35,350 nucleotides of DNA from an uncultured Bacilli bacterium. Its GTDB lineage: Bacteria > Bacillota_I > Bacilli_A > RF39 > UBA660. The notes beneath the pieces were generated by a model. The model was not told the origin of the DNA. It saw only the letters and a list, made by a program, of their open reading frames with translations, and made no database searches. This document shows, one piece after another, positions 1 to 8,059 of this stretch (the stretch's first letter is position 1; the number at the start of each line of letters is the position of its first letter). Location of the stretch: assembly GCA_944364705.1 (NCBI GenBank), contig CALVWH010000003.1, positions 1 through 35,350 of the forward strand, read 5' to 3'. The translations under genes and the position numbers were made by a program.

Positions 1-2
1 CG

Positions 3-29
3 AAGTATCTAAATTAGGTACTTTTTTTT
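3..29 (+). terminator. Terminator of a gene upstream of the window
   Basis: The arms AAGTATCT and AGGTACTT pair over 8 bp with one wobble around a 5-base loop, and a run of T follows. It probably ends a transcript that enters from outside the window, just before the ychF promoter. Confidence 0.6.
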
Positions 30-40
30 AGTGAAAAAAC

Positions 41-70
41 TTGTAAAAGACTGAAAGAACATGATAAAAT
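41..70 (+). promoter_or_regulatory. ychF promoter
   Basis: TTGTAA (41-46), an 18-base spacer and TAAAAT (65-70), preceded by TG at 62-63, form an extended -10 promoter. It lies between the upstream terminator and ychF. Confidence 0.55.
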
Positions 71-93
71 GAAAAAGAAAGAAGTGATAAAAT

Positions 94-1200
94 ATGAGTT
101 TAACAGCAGGAATCGTAGGACTTCCAAACGTTGGGAAATCAACCCTATTTAATGCCATCACAAAGAAAAACATTTTAGCAGCCAATTATCCTTTTGCAAC
201 CATTGATCCAAATGTAGGAACGGTTACTGTACCAGACAAACGATTAGAATACTTAAATGACCTTTATTTGCCAGAAAGATGCATTCCTACAACCTTTGAA
301 TTTACCGACATTGCCGGTCTTGTAAAAGGAGCAGCTCAAGGAGAAGGACTTGGAAATAAGTTTTTATCTCATATTCGAGAAGTAGATGCAATTTGTGAAG
401 TTGTTCGATGCTTTGAAGATGAAAACATCATTCATGTAGAAAACCATGTTGATCCGATTAGTGATATTGAAACCATTCACGTAGAATTGTTATTATCCGA
501 TTTAGAAATTATCGAAAATCGTCTATCAAAAATTGGAAAAAAAGCAGCAATGACAAAGGATAAAGAAACAAAAATTGAATATGATTTATTGATCAAATTA
601 AAAGAAACTCTTGAAAAAAATATACCAATTCGTAAGTTAGATTTAAACGAAGAAGAAAAAAAACGAATCAAAGCATTCCATTTAATCACAGAAAAACCAA
701 TCATCTATATGGCAAATGTTGGAGAAGATGATTTGATTACTGGTGGAAATGAATATACGAAAAGGGTAGAAGAATATGCGAAAAACGAAGGATCTGAAGT
801 TGTTATCGTAAGTGCGAAAATGGAATCCGAACTATCCGAATTATCCGAAGAAGACAAACATAATTTTTTAGAAGAATTAGGAATAAAAGAAAGTGGACTA
901 GATCAACTAATTAAAGCAACTTACCGTCTTCTTGGTTTAGCAACCTTCTTCACTGCTGGATCTGATGAATGCAAAGCATGGACATTTAGAAGAGGAATGA
1001 AAGCACCAGAATGTGCAGGAATTATTCATACCGATTTTGAAAAAGGATTTATTAAAGCAGAAGTAATTAGTTTTTCCGATTTAAAAACGTATGGTGATGA
1101 AAAAAAAGTAAAAGAAAATGGAAAATTACGATTAGAAGGAAAAGACTACGAAATGCAAGATGGAGATATTTGCCTTTTCCGATTTAATGTAAGCAAATAG
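94..1200 (+). CDS. ychF: Redox-regulated ATPase YchF (Obg-like)
   Basis: A 368-residue member of the YchF/OLA1 branch of the Obg-type P-loop NTPases, which prefer ATP to GTP and associate with ribosomes. Visible motifs are GLPNVGKST at about residues 9-17, DIAGLVKGA near 73-81 and NVGE near 206-209, the last replacing the NKxD guanine-specificity motif of true GTPases. The C-terminal TGS-like domain (from about residue 280) includes the AWTFRRG and HTDFEKGF stretches typical of the family. The length is normal. The next gene starts 8 bases downstream, so the two are probably cotranscribed. Confidence 0.95.
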   Translation: MSLTAGIVGLPNVGKSTLFNAITKKNILAANYPFATIDPNVGTVTVPDKRLEYLNDLYLPERCIPTTFEFTDIAGLVKGAAQGEGLGNKFLSHIREVDAICEVVRCFEDENIIHVENHVDPISDIETIHVELLLSDLEIIENRLSKIGKKAAMTKDKETKIEYDLLIKLKETLEKNIPIRKLDLNEEEKKRIKAFHLITEKPIIYMANVGEDDLITGGNEYTKRVEEYAKNEGSEVVIVSAKMESELSELSEEDKHNFLEELGIKESGLDQLIKATYRLLGLATFFTAGSDECKAWTFRRGMKAPECAGIIHTDFEKGFIKAEVISFSDLKTYGDEKKVKENGKLRLEGKDYEMQDGDICLFRFNVSK

Positions 1201-1208
1201 GAGGAAAA

Positions 1209-2105
1209 ATGAAAAAAACACTATTAATTATGGCGGCTGGAATGGGAAGTCGTTTTGGAGGATTAAAACAAATTGAACCGATTGGACCAAATGGAGAATT
1301 TTTAATTGATTATTCCATTTATGATGCCATTCAAAATGGATTTGATAAAGTCGTTTTTGTAATAAAAAAAGAAAACGAACAAATTTTTAAAGAAACCGTT
1401 GGAAATCGTATCTCTAAAAAAATAAAAGAAGAATATGCTTTTCAAGAAATGAAAGATTTACCAGAAGGATATCAAGTTCCAGAAGGAAGAGAAAAACCAT
1501 GGGGAACTGGACAAGCAATTTTATCAGCGAAAGATAAAATTCATGAACCATTTATTATCATTAATGCCGATGACTTTTATGGAAAAGAAGCTTATGCCGT
1601 TGCCAGTAAATTTTTAGATCAAAATCAAGAAGATACCTATGGAATTGTCGGTTATAAAGTAAAGAATACATTATCTGAAAATGGAGCTGTAAAAAGAGCA
1701 GTATGTCGTTTACAAGGAAATGAATTATTAGAACTAACAGAAAGCTCTATCGAAAAAACAGAAAAAGGAATTATCGCGACTCCATTAGATGGAAGAGATC
1801 CTTTTACCATTACTGAAGATACTTTAGTTTCTATGAATATGCTTTGTTTTACTCCAAGTATCTTTTCCTATTTAGAAAAAGAATTTCCAAAATTTTTAGA
1901 TTCTATGAAAGATCCATTAAAAAGCGAATATTTAATTCCAGATATTTTATGGAAAGCAAAACAAGAAAACTATGCATCTGTTTTCGTTTATCCAACGGAT
2001 GCTTCTTGGATTGGAATTACTTATAAAGAAGATAAACCACTCGCTTGCAAGAAAATAAAAGAAAAAATAGAAAAAGAAGAATATCCAGAACATCTTTGGA
2101 AATAA
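1209..2105 (+). CDS. Sugar-nucleotidyltransferase-like protein
   Basis: A 298-residue protein beginning with the NTP-transferase signature MAAGMGSRFGGLKQ (residues 8-21), the nucleotide-binding loop of GlmU/RfbA-type enzymes. An INADDFYG stretch near residue 118 would supply the metal-binding aspartates. A WGTGQA motif near residue 97 also fits the fold. It belongs to a group of about 300 residues common in gut Firmicutes whose sugar substrate I cannot name from sequence. The AGGAGG site overlaps the ychF stop, suggesting coupled expression with ychF. The next gene has its own promoter. Confidence 0.8.
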   Translation: MKKTLLIMAAGMGSRFGGLKQIEPIGPNGEFLIDYSIYDAIQNGFDKVVFVIKKENEQIFKETVGNRISKKIKEEYAFQEMKDLPEGYQVPEGREKPWGTGQAILSAKDKIHEPFIIINADDFYGKEAYAVASKFLDQNQEDTYGIVGYKVKNTLSENGAVKRAVCRLQGNELLELTESSIEKTEKGIIATPLDGRDPFTITEDTLVSMNMLCFTPSIFSYLEKEFPKFLDSMKDPLKSEYLIPDILWKAKQENYASVFVYPTDASWIGITYKEDKPLACKKIKEKIEKEEYPEHLWK

Positions 2106-2119
2106 GAAAGAAAAAAATG

Positions 2120-2148
2120 TTTACATTCTTTTCTTTTTTTGTTATAAT
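2120..2148 (+). promoter_or_regulatory. rpsF operon promoter
   Basis: TTTACA (2120-2125), a 17-base spacer and a perfect TATAAT (2143-2148). It drives rpsF-ssb-rpsR. Confidence 0.8.
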
Positions 2149-2167
2149 CTATAGCGAGTAGAAATTA

Positions 2168-2205
2168 CTCCTTGCTTTTATAAAGCCGGATAGACCATAA
2201 GGAGG
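2168..2205 (+). promoter_or_regulatory. rpsF leader, probable S6:S18 autoregulatory RNA
   Basis: CTCCTT (2168-2173) is complementary to AAGGAG (2199-2204), which is the core of the rpsF ribosome site. Between them GCTTT (2174-2178) and AAAGC (2182-2186) make a hairpin with a TAT loop. This leaves a one-sided bulge that starts with a CCG (2186-2188). rpsF leaders in several bacteria bind the S6:S18 pair through a bulged CCG that mimics the 16S rRNA site. The fit here is by eye. Confidence 0.6.
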
Positions 2206-2214
2206 TGTAAAAAA

Positions 2215-2505
2215 ATGAATCAATATGAAATTATGTATCTAGTAAAACCTACAGTAGGAGAAGAAGATTTAAAAAAATTAAATGATAATTTACAAAAATC
2301 TTTAACTTCAAACGGAGCAAAAATTGTTGATTTTAAAGAACTTGGACAAAAAGAACTTGCATATGAAATCAATCATTTCCGTAGTGGATACTACTTCTTA
2401 TTTGTAGTTGAAGCAAACGATGATAAAGCAGTAAAAGAATTCGATCGTTTAGCACGAATCAACTCAGATATTCTTCGTCATTTAGTAACTAGAATAGACA
2501 AATAA
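2215..2505 (+). CDS. rpsF: Small ribosomal subunit protein bS6
   Basis: A 96-residue protein of normal length with the typical S6 opening YEIMYLVKPTV and the conserved LAYEINHFRSGYYFLF segment (about residues 47-62). S6 binds the central domain of 16S rRNA together with S18, encoded two genes later. It is first in the rpsF-ssb-rpsR operon, and its AAGGAGG site is the one hidden in the leader hairpin. Confidence 0.97.
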   Translation: MNQYEIMYLVKPTVGEEDLKKLNDNLQKSLTSNGAKIVDFKELGQKELAYEINHFRSGYYFLFVVEANDDKAVKEFDRLARINSDILRHLVTRIDK

Positions 2506-2520
2506 GAAAAGAGGTAAAAT

Positions 2521-2976
2521 ATGAATCGAGCATTATTAATTGGAAGATTAACAGCGAAACCAGAACTTCGCTATACCCCTTCTAATTTACCTTATACCCG
2601 TTTTTCGATTGCCATTAATCGAAACTATAGCAATCGTGATGGACAAAGGGAAACAGATTTTATTAACATTGTCGCTTGGAGAAATCAAGCAGAAAATGTA
2701 TGTAAATATTTAGATAAAGGAAGTTTGGTTGCGATCGAAGGTCGTATTCAAACTGGAAGTTATGATGATAAAGATGGAAATAAACGCTACAGTATGGATG
2801 TTGTAGCAGATAACGTTCAATTCTTAGAAAGTAAAAGCGCAAGAGCAAATAACGCTAGTAATGAACCAAGTCCTTATGATTACCAAGATAACGGACCTGC
2901 TAGCGTTAACGTAGAAGACGATCCATTTGCAGATTTCGGTGATAGCGTTTCCATTGATGATGACTTCTTAGAATAA
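2521..2976 (+). CDS. ssb: Single-stranded DNA-binding protein
   Basis: A 151-residue SSB. Residues 1-105 form the OB fold, with MNRALLIGRL at the start and the INIVAWR and GRIQTGSYDD stretches. A flexible linker and an acidic tail follow. The tail ends in DDDFLE instead of the usual DDD(I/L)PF that contacts partner proteins, and a PF pair occurs about 18 residues earlier (DDPFADF), so the partner-binding tip may be altered. Its place between rpsF and rpsR is the standard Firmicutes arrangement. Confidence 0.95.
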   Translation: MNRALLIGRLTAKPELRYTPSNLPYTRFSIAINRNYSNRDGQRETDFINIVAWRNQAENVCKYLDKGSLVAIEGRIQTGSYDDKDGNKRYSMDVVADNVQFLESKSARANNASNEPSPYDYQDNGPASVNVEDDPFADFGDSVSIDDDFLE

Positions 2977-2990
2977 GAAAGGAGATTCTT

Positions 2991-3209
2991 ATGCCAGAAA
3001 TTCGTAGAAAAAAAAGAAAAGTATGTCAAATGTGTACAGGAAAAACTGTAAATTATAAAAACGTAGAAGACTTAAAAAAATACGTAAGTGGTGAAAGAGG
3101 AAAAATTTTACCAAGAAGAGTTACAGGAAATTGTGCAAAACACCAAAGATTCATTGCTGGTGAAATAAAAAAAGCACGTCATATGGCATTACTTCCATTT
3201 GTAAAGTAG
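2991..3209 (+). CDS. rpsR: Small ribosomal subunit protein bS18
   Basis: A 72-residue S18 with the family core GKILPRRVTGNCAKHQR (about residues 38-54) and the C-terminal ARHMALLPFV. A CxxC pair near residue 13 and the later Cys/His suggest the zinc-binding form. It partners S6 in the 30S platform. The last codons run into the terminator hairpin. Confidence 0.97.
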   Translation: MPEIRRKKRKVCQMCTGKTVNYKNVEDLKKYVSGERGKILPRRVTGNCAKHQRFIAGEIKKARHMALLPFVK

Positions 3210-3234
3210 TCAAAAATTTGATTACTTTTTTTTT
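3205..3234 (+). terminator. Terminator of the rpsF-ssb-rpsR operon
   Basis: AGTAGTCAA (3205-3213) pairs with TTGATTACT (3218-3226) with one wobble, followed by a T run. The hairpin begins on the last rpsR codon. Confidence 0.8.
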
Positions 3235-3250
3235 CGTTTCTAAGAAAATA

Positions 3251-3259
3251 TGCTATAAT
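3251..3259 (+). promoter_or_regulatory. Extended -10 promoter of the deacetylase gene
   Basis: TGCTATAAT is a perfect extended -10. No good -35 is visible 17 bases upstream, where the T tract of the preceding terminator lies. A ribosome site GAGGTG precedes the ATG at 3287. Confidence 0.6.
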
Positions 3260-3286
3260 TTTTTTAGAAAGTATTGAGGTGTCATC

Positions 3287-4702
3287 ATGGAAAAAAAGAG
3301 TGCATTGAAAACGTATTGGTCATCTTTAGAAAAAAGAGAAAAAATCATTTTTCTTTTCTTTCTTTTTATACTTACTTGTTCTTTCTTTTATTTAATCTTC
3401 TTTCCACAAATTCATTTAAAAGGAAAACAAGAAATAAAATTAAATTATCAAGAATCATATAAAGAACCTGGTTACTCTGCAGAATTTTTAGGAAAAGACT
3501 TAAGCTCTAAAATCCACGTTAAAAATTCCGTTGATATAAACCATTTAGGAACCTATCAAATCGAATATTCCTTACGGACATTTCCTTTCTATACAAAAAC
3601 GGTTCGGAAAGTTACCGTTGGAGATTATGAAAAACCAGTACTTACCTTAAAAGGGTCGGAAACTGCTAGAGTATGTCCAAATCAAGAATATCAAGAAGAA
3701 GGATATGAAGTTACGGACAATTATGATAAAGATCTAAAAGATCAGGTTAAAGTAAAAAAAGAAAAAGATAAAATTACTTATACCGTAACCGATTCTTCAA
3801 AAAATAAAACAACCATAACAAGACATTTAAAATATGAAGATGTGGAGAAACCAGAATTAACGCTAAAAGGAAGTCAGACAATGTCTTTAGAAGTTGGCCA
3901 GACATATAAAGAACCCGGATATCAAGCAATTGATAATTGCAATGGAAATTTAACCGATAAAGTAACGGTTGAAGGAAGTGTTAATACTTCAAAAGCAGGA
4001 ACTTATGAACTTCACTATAAAATAAAAGACGAATCAGGAAATGAAACAACCGCCACAAGAAAAGTGCAAGTATATGCGAAAAGTTATGTATCCTCTGGTT
4101 GTGGTTATGGAGGAGATATCTATTTAACCTTTGATGATGGTCCAGGAGCAGGGACCTCTAAAATTTTAGATGTTTTAAAAGAAGAAGGAGTAAAAGCAAC
4201 CTTTTTCGTTACCGCATCTGGAAGTGATGCGCTAATTAAACGAGCATATCAAGAAGGACATACCATCGCATTACATACTGCAAGCCATAATTATGCAAAA
4301 ATATATTCTTCTGTGGATAACTATTTTGCTGATTTAAAAGTCGTTTCCGATCGAGTAAAACGAATTACGGGAGTAGAATCTAAATATATTCGTTTCCCTG
4401 GAGGCAGTAGTAATACCATTAGTAGAAATTATCATCTTGGAATTATGACTGCCCTAACCAATGAAGTTTTAAACCGTGGATATAAATACTTTGATTGGAA
4501 CATTGATTCCAACGATGCAGGAGCTTGTGCTTCCAAAAATCCTACCGCATCTTGTGTTTATGAACATGTTACAAAGTATTTATCGAAAAGTCGCTGCAAC
4601 ATGGTTTTGATGCATGATGTAAAAAATTATACAGCAGATGCTCTTAGAGATATCATCCGTTATGGAAAAGAAAATGGATATACCTTTAAAGAAAAAAATT
4701 AA
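3287..4702 (+). CDS. Membrane-anchored polysaccharide deacetylase with Ig-like repeats
   Basis: A 471-residue protein. A single membrane segment (about residues 19-42) would anchor it with the rest outside. Three Ig-like repeats of the DUF5011 style follow (about 50-110, 115-180 and 185-260), each with an EPGY or EEGY motif and the last ending GNETTATRKV. The C-terminal NodB catalytic domain has TFDDGP (281-286), the metal-binding HTASH (330-334), RFPGGS, a DWN motif and LMHD near residue 443. NodB enzymes remove acetyl groups from peptidoglycan or other glycans. It has its own promoter and a terminator, so it is a single-gene unit between two ribosomal operons. Confidence 0.9.
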   Translation: MEKKSALKTYWSSLEKREKIIFLFFLFILTCSFFYLIFFPQIHLKGKQEIKLNYQESYKEPGYSAEFLGKDLSSKIHVKNSVDINHLGTYQIEYSLRTFPFYTKTVRKVTVGDYEKPVLTLKGSETARVCPNQEYQEEGYEVTDNYDKDLKDQVKVKKEKDKITYTVTDSSKNKTTITRHLKYEDVEKPELTLKGSQTMSLEVGQTYKEPGYQAIDNCNGNLTDKVTVEGSVNTSKAGTYELHYKIKDESGNETTATRKVQVYAKSYVSSGCGYGGDIYLTFDDGPGAGTSKILDVLKEEGVKATFFVTASGSDALIKRAYQEGHTIALHTASHNYAKIYSSVDNYFADLKVVSDRVKRITGVESKYIRFPGGSSNTISRNYHLGIMTALTNEVLNRGYKYFDWNIDSNDAGACASKNPTASCVYEHVTKYLSKSRCNMVLMHDVKNYTADALRDIIRYGKENGYTFKEKN

Positions 4703-4750
4703 AGTATTTGAATGGTAAATAATAAAGTAAATAATTAGTTTAACGAAAAA

Positions 4751-4790
4751 AAGCAAGTAAAAAGAAAAAAGTACTTGCTTTTTTTTTTTC
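4751..4790 (+). terminator. Terminator of the deacetylase gene
   Basis: AAGCAAGTA (4751-4759) pairs perfectly with TACTTGCTT (4772-4780) around a 12-base A-rich loop, followed by a long T run. A flanking A tract pairs with the T tract. Its 3' arm contains the -35 of the next promoter. Confidence 0.85.
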
Positions 4791-4803
4791 TTTTTAGTAT
4801 AAT
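4775..4803 (+). promoter_or_regulatory. Main promoter of the S10-spc-alpha operon
   Basis: TTGCTT (4775-4780), a 17-base spacer and a perfect TATAAT (4798-4803). The -35 lies inside the 3' arm of the upstream terminator. Confidence 0.75.
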
Positions 4804-4809
4804 TTTGTA

Positions 4810-4928
4810 TGTGTGACATGCATTGATGTGTGAGGTTGCTGAAACACCCGGTTAAGTTGTTAGTAAATAAAATCGGATTTCAGGTTTTTACACGGAGCTA
4901 GTCTATACAAGATATAGGCGAAGGGAGG
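4810..4928 (+). promoter_or_regulatory. Long 5' leader of the S10 operon
   Basis: About 120 transcribed bases precede rpsJ. They contain GAGGTTGCTGAAACACCCGG (4832-4851), flanked by GTGT and ACAC that could close a hairpin, and later CTATA and TATAG arms just before the ribosome site GGGAGG (4923-4928). From memory, a similar GAGGTTGCTGA-ACACCCGG stretch precedes rpsJ in Staphylococcus and Bacillus relatives. If so this is a conserved regulatory leader. The ligand is unknown to me. Confidence 0.5.
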
Positions 4929-4934
4929 ATATTA

Positions 4935-5240
4935 ATGTCTAACAAAAAATTAAATGTTAAGTTAAAATCGTATGATCACAAAAAAATTGATTTAGCTTGC
5001 GCTAAAATTGTGGATACGGTAAAACGTTCAGGAGGAAAAATTAGTGGTCCAGTTCCACTACCAACCGAAGTTGAAAAAATTACCATTTTAAGAGCTGTTC
5101 ACAAAGACAAAGATTCACGTGAACAATTCGAAAGAAGAACCCACAAAAGACTTATTGTGATTAACGAACCAAGCAAAGAGACAATTGAAGCACTACAAAG
5201 AGTAGAAATACCAAGTGGTGTTGATGTACAAGTAAAATAG
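4935..5240 (+). CDS. rpsJ: Small ribosomal subunit protein uS10
   Basis: 101 residues, full length, with the S10 core KISGPVPLPTEVEKITILR (about 35-53) and RRTHKRLIVINEPS. S10 sits in the 30S head and also works in antitermination as NusE. It is the first gene of the superoperon, behind a strong GGGAGG site. Confidence 0.97.
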   Translation: MSNKKLNVKLKSYDHKKIDLACAKIVDTVKRSGGKISGPVPLPTEVEKITILRAVHKDKDSREQFERRTHKRLIVINEPSKETIEALQRVEIPSGVDVQVK

Positions 5241-5253
5241 GAGGATGAAGGAA

Positions 5254-5988
5254 ATGAAAGGAATCTTAGGTCGTAAATACGGAATGACACAAGTATTCAC
5301 CAAAAGTGGAAAATTGATTCCTGTAACGGTAATTGAAGTTGAACCAAATGTCGTTACACAAATCAAAACAAAAGAAAATGATGGATACGAAGCTGTTCAA
5401 TTAGGATTTAGTACCAAAAGAGAAAAATTAGCAAACAAAGCCGAAATGGGACATGTTAGCAAAGCCAATACGACACCTAAGCGCTTCTTAAGAGAAATTA
5501 AAGGTGTTAATATTGCAGATTATACTTTAGGACAAGAAATCACTTGTGATATTTTTGCCGAAGGAGAAATGGTTGACGTTACAGGAGTAACCAAAGGAAA
5601 AGGATTCCAAGGTGTTATCAAACGTCATGGACAACATCGTGGACCTATGGGACATGGTTCACATTATCATAGAAGACCAGGTTCTATGGGAACTATGAGA
5701 CCAATGCGTGTATTCAAAGGTAAAAAATTACCAGGACATATGGGTGGTCTTACCGTTACAATTCAAAATCTTGAAATCGTAGCAGTAGATGTAGAAAATA
5801 ATTTGATTTTAGTAAAAGGAAATGTTCCTGGTGCTAAAAAATCAATGGTTATTATTAGAACCGCAGTAAAAAATCCAGGTAAAATCAACGAAAGAGAAGA
5901 TCTTATCTCTTACGAAGAAAAATCTTTGACACCAGAGGCTCAATCTACTTTAGAAAGTACTGCAGAAGAAACTGCAAAAGCTGAGTAA
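5254..5988 (+). CDS. rplC: Large ribosomal subunit protein uL3
   Basis: I chose the ATG at 5254 (MKGILGRKYGMTQVF), which sits 9 bases after AGGAGG. An in-frame ATG at 5245 touches the ribosome site itself. The resulting 244-residue protein contains the 23S-contacting loop with GQHRGPMGHGSHYHRRPGS. A C-terminal tail of about 30 acidic, Ser/Thr-rich residues extends past the usual end of bacterial L3 (about 210 residues). Confidence 0.96.
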   Translation: MKGILGRKYGMTQVFTKSGKLIPVTVIEVEPNVVTQIKTKENDGYEAVQLGFSTKREKLANKAEMGHVSKANTTPKRFLREIKGVNIADYTLGQEITCDIFAEGEMVDVTGVTKGKGFQGVIKRHGQHRGPMGHGSHYHRRPGSMGTMRPMRVFKGKKLPGHMGGLTVTIQNLEIVAVDVENNLILVKGNVPGAKKSMVIIRTAVKNPGKINEREDLISYEEKSLTPEAQSTLESTAEETAKAE

Positions 5989-6001
5989 GGAGGAAATATA
6001 G

Positions 6002-6622
6002 ATGGGAAAAGTATCTGTATTAAATAGCAAAGGTGAAAAAGTAAATGACGTATCTTTAAATAAAGAAATCTGGGAAATTACACCAAACGATGCGGTATTA
6101 TTTGATGCAATTGTTTTAGCTCGTAATGCGCAAAGACAAGGGACTGCTTCTACAAAAACTCGTGCAGAAGTTTCTGGTGGAGGAAGAAAACCATGGAGAC
6201 AAAAAGGTACTGGTAGAGCTCGTCAAGGAAGTACAAGAGCTCCACATTGGTATCATGGTGGAATTGTTTTCGGACCAAAACCAAGAAGTTACAAATCAAA
6301 AATGAATCGCAAAGAAAGAAGACTTGCTTTAAAATCTGCTTTAGCTTATAAAGCATTAAATAAAGAATTAATTGTTTTAGATGCGTTAAACGTTGCACCA
6401 AAAACAAAAGAAATGAAACAAATTTTAGATAATTTAAAAATTGAAAAAACAGCACTTATTGTTGTTGATAATTTAACGGAAGATTTAATCTTAGCTACAA
6501 GAAATTTAGCCAATGTACTTTTACTTGAAGCAAACGAACTAAATGTGTTAGACATTGTTTCATGTGAAAACTTAATTATTACCGAAGAAGCATTGAAAAA
6601 AATTGAGGAGGTGCTTATTTAA
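6002..6622 (+). CDS. rplD: Large ribosomal subunit protein uL4
   Basis: 206 residues with the L4 extended loop GGGRKPWRQKGTGRARQGS (about 59-77), which reaches toward the peptide exit tunnel. Its stop shares one base with the rplW start (TAATG), so translation is probably coupled. Confidence 0.97.
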   Translation: MGKVSVLNSKGEKVNDVSLNKEIWEITPNDAVLFDAIVLARNAQRQGTASTKTRAEVSGGGRKPWRQKGTGRARQGSTRAPHWYHGGIVFGPKPRSYKSKMNRKERRLALKSALAYKALNKELIVLDALNVAPKTKEMKQILDNLKIEKTALIVVDNLTEDLILATRNLANVLLLEANELNVLDIVSCENLIITEEALKKIEEVLI

Positions 6623-6900
6623 TGAGTAATTATAGTGATCTTATCAAAGCACCAATCATTACCGAAAAAAGTAGTGATTTAGCCAAAAATAATACGTATG
6701 TATTTAGCGTTGATGTAAAAGCAAATAAAATACAAATTAAACAAGCAATTGAAAAACTTTTCGATGTAAAAGTAGAAAACGTTAACATTATTAACGTTAA
6801 ACCAAAGAAAAAAAGAGTAGGACGCTATACTGGAAAAACAAATAAAGTAAAAAAAGCAATTGTTAAATTAAAAGAAGGAAGTTCAATTGAACTTAATTAA
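6622..6900 (+). CDS. rplW: Large ribosomal subunit protein uL23
   Basis: 92 residues, opening with DLIKAPIITEKSS and carrying the KPKKKRVGRYTGK loop. L23 lines the tunnel exit where trigger factor and SRP dock. Its ribosome site AGGAGG lies inside the end of rplD. Confidence 0.97.
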   Translation: MSNYSDLIKAPIITEKSSDLAKNNTYVFSVDVKANKIQIKQAIEKLFDVKVENVNIINVKPKKKRVGRYTGKTNKVKKAIVKLKEGSSIELN

Positions 6901-6917
6901 TCCAAAGGAGGGTAAAA

Positions 6918-7748
6918 ATGGCTATTAAGAATTTTAAACCAATGACCAACGGAACAAGAGGAATGTCAAAATTACTTAATGAAGAAATTACAAAAACGAC
7001 TCCTGAAAAATCATTGGTAGTAACATTAAATAAAAATGGTGGTCGTAACAACCAAGGACGAATTACGGTAAGACATCGTGGTGGAGGAGCAAAAAGAAAA
7101 TATCGTATTATTGACTTTAAAAGAAACAAAGACAACGTCGTTGGTACCGTATCATCCATTGAATACGATCCAAATCGTAGTGCTAACATTGCTTTAATTC
7201 ACTATGAAGATGGTGAAAAAAGATATATTATTGCTCCAAAAGGATTAAAAGTAGGGGATAAAATCGAAAGTGGAGAACATGTAGATATTAAAGTTGGAAA
7301 TGCATTGCCACTTGCAAATATTCCAGAAGGAACCAGTATTCACAACATTGAATTAAAAGAAGGAAAAGGTGGACAAATGGCACGTTCTGCTGGTTCTTCT
7401 GTACAAATCCTTGGACAAGAAGGAAAATATACTTTATTAAGACTTACAAGCGGAGAAGTTCGTAAAGTATTATCAAAATGCCGCGCAACGATCGGTGAAG
7501 TTGGAAATGAAGATCATGAATTAGTTTCCTTAGGAAAAGCTGGACGTAAAAGACATATGGGAATTCGTCCAACCGTTCGTGGATCTGTTATGAACCCAAA
7601 TGATCACCCACATGGTGGAGGAGAAGGTCGTGCTCCAATCGGACGTAAAGGGCCAGTTACTCCTTGGGGAAAACCAGCTTTGGGATATAAAACTAGAAAA
7701 AATAACAAAGCTTCAGACAAATTAATTGTTCGTCGTCGTAAAAAATAG
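6918..7748 (+). CDS. rplB: Large ribosomal subunit protein uL2
   Basis: 276 residues of normal length. The C-terminal segment has the conserved MNPNDHPHGGGEGRAPIGRK stretch (about 226-245), which contains the histidine important for peptidyl transfer centre assembly. AAAGGAGGG ribosome site. Confidence 0.98.
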   Translation: MAIKNFKPMTNGTRGMSKLLNEEITKTTPEKSLVVTLNKNGGRNNQGRITVRHRGGGAKRKYRIIDFKRNKDNVVGTVSSIEYDPNRSANIALIHYEDGEKRYIIAPKGLKVGDKIESGEHVDIKVGNALPLANIPEGTSIHNIELKEGKGGQMARSAGSSVQILGQEGKYTLLRLTSGEVRKVLSKCRATIGEVGNEDHELVSLGKAGRKRHMGIRPTVRGSVMNPNDHPHGGGEGRAPIGRKGPVTPWGKPALGYKTRKNNKASDKLIVRRRKK

Positions 7749-7766
7749 TGAAAGGATGGGAATGTA

Positions 7767-8039
7767 ATGGCTAGAAGTTTAAAAAAAGGACCTTTTGCTG
7801 ATGAAAGTTTACTAAAAAAAGTAGCAAAAGCAAAAGAATCTGGAAAAAAAGAAATCATTAAAACATGGTCACGTCGTTCAACAATTTTTCCTGATTTCGT
7901 AGGTCTTACAATCGCTGTTCATAATGGGAAACAACATGTTCCTGTATATATTACAGAAGATATGGTAGGACACAAACTAGGGGAATTTGTTTTAACTCGT
8001 ACATTTGGTGGACACGGTGAAGATAAGAAGAAAAAATAA
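7767..8039 (+). CDS. rpsS: Small ribosomal subunit protein uS19
   Basis: 90 residues beginning MARSLKKGPFADESLL, with TWSRRSTIFPDFVG and GHKLGEFVLTRTF. It pairs with S13 in the 30S head. Confidence 0.97.
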   Translation: MARSLKKGPFADESLLKKVAKAKESGKKEIIKTWSRRSTIFPDFVGLTIAVHNGKQHVPVYITEDMVGHKLGEFVLTRTFGGHGEDKKKK

Positions 8040-8059
8040 TACCAGGGAGGAGGACTAAA

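Noticed and set aside
1844..2026. A 60-codon plus-strand frame inside the nucleotidyltransferase gene.
   Set aside because: It is an out-of-frame shadow of a good gene without any start signal.
2852..2909. Inverted repeat AACGCTAG / CTAGCGTT inside ssb.
   Set aside because: It lies in the coding region of the flexible linker with a 42-base gap; it is most likely chance.
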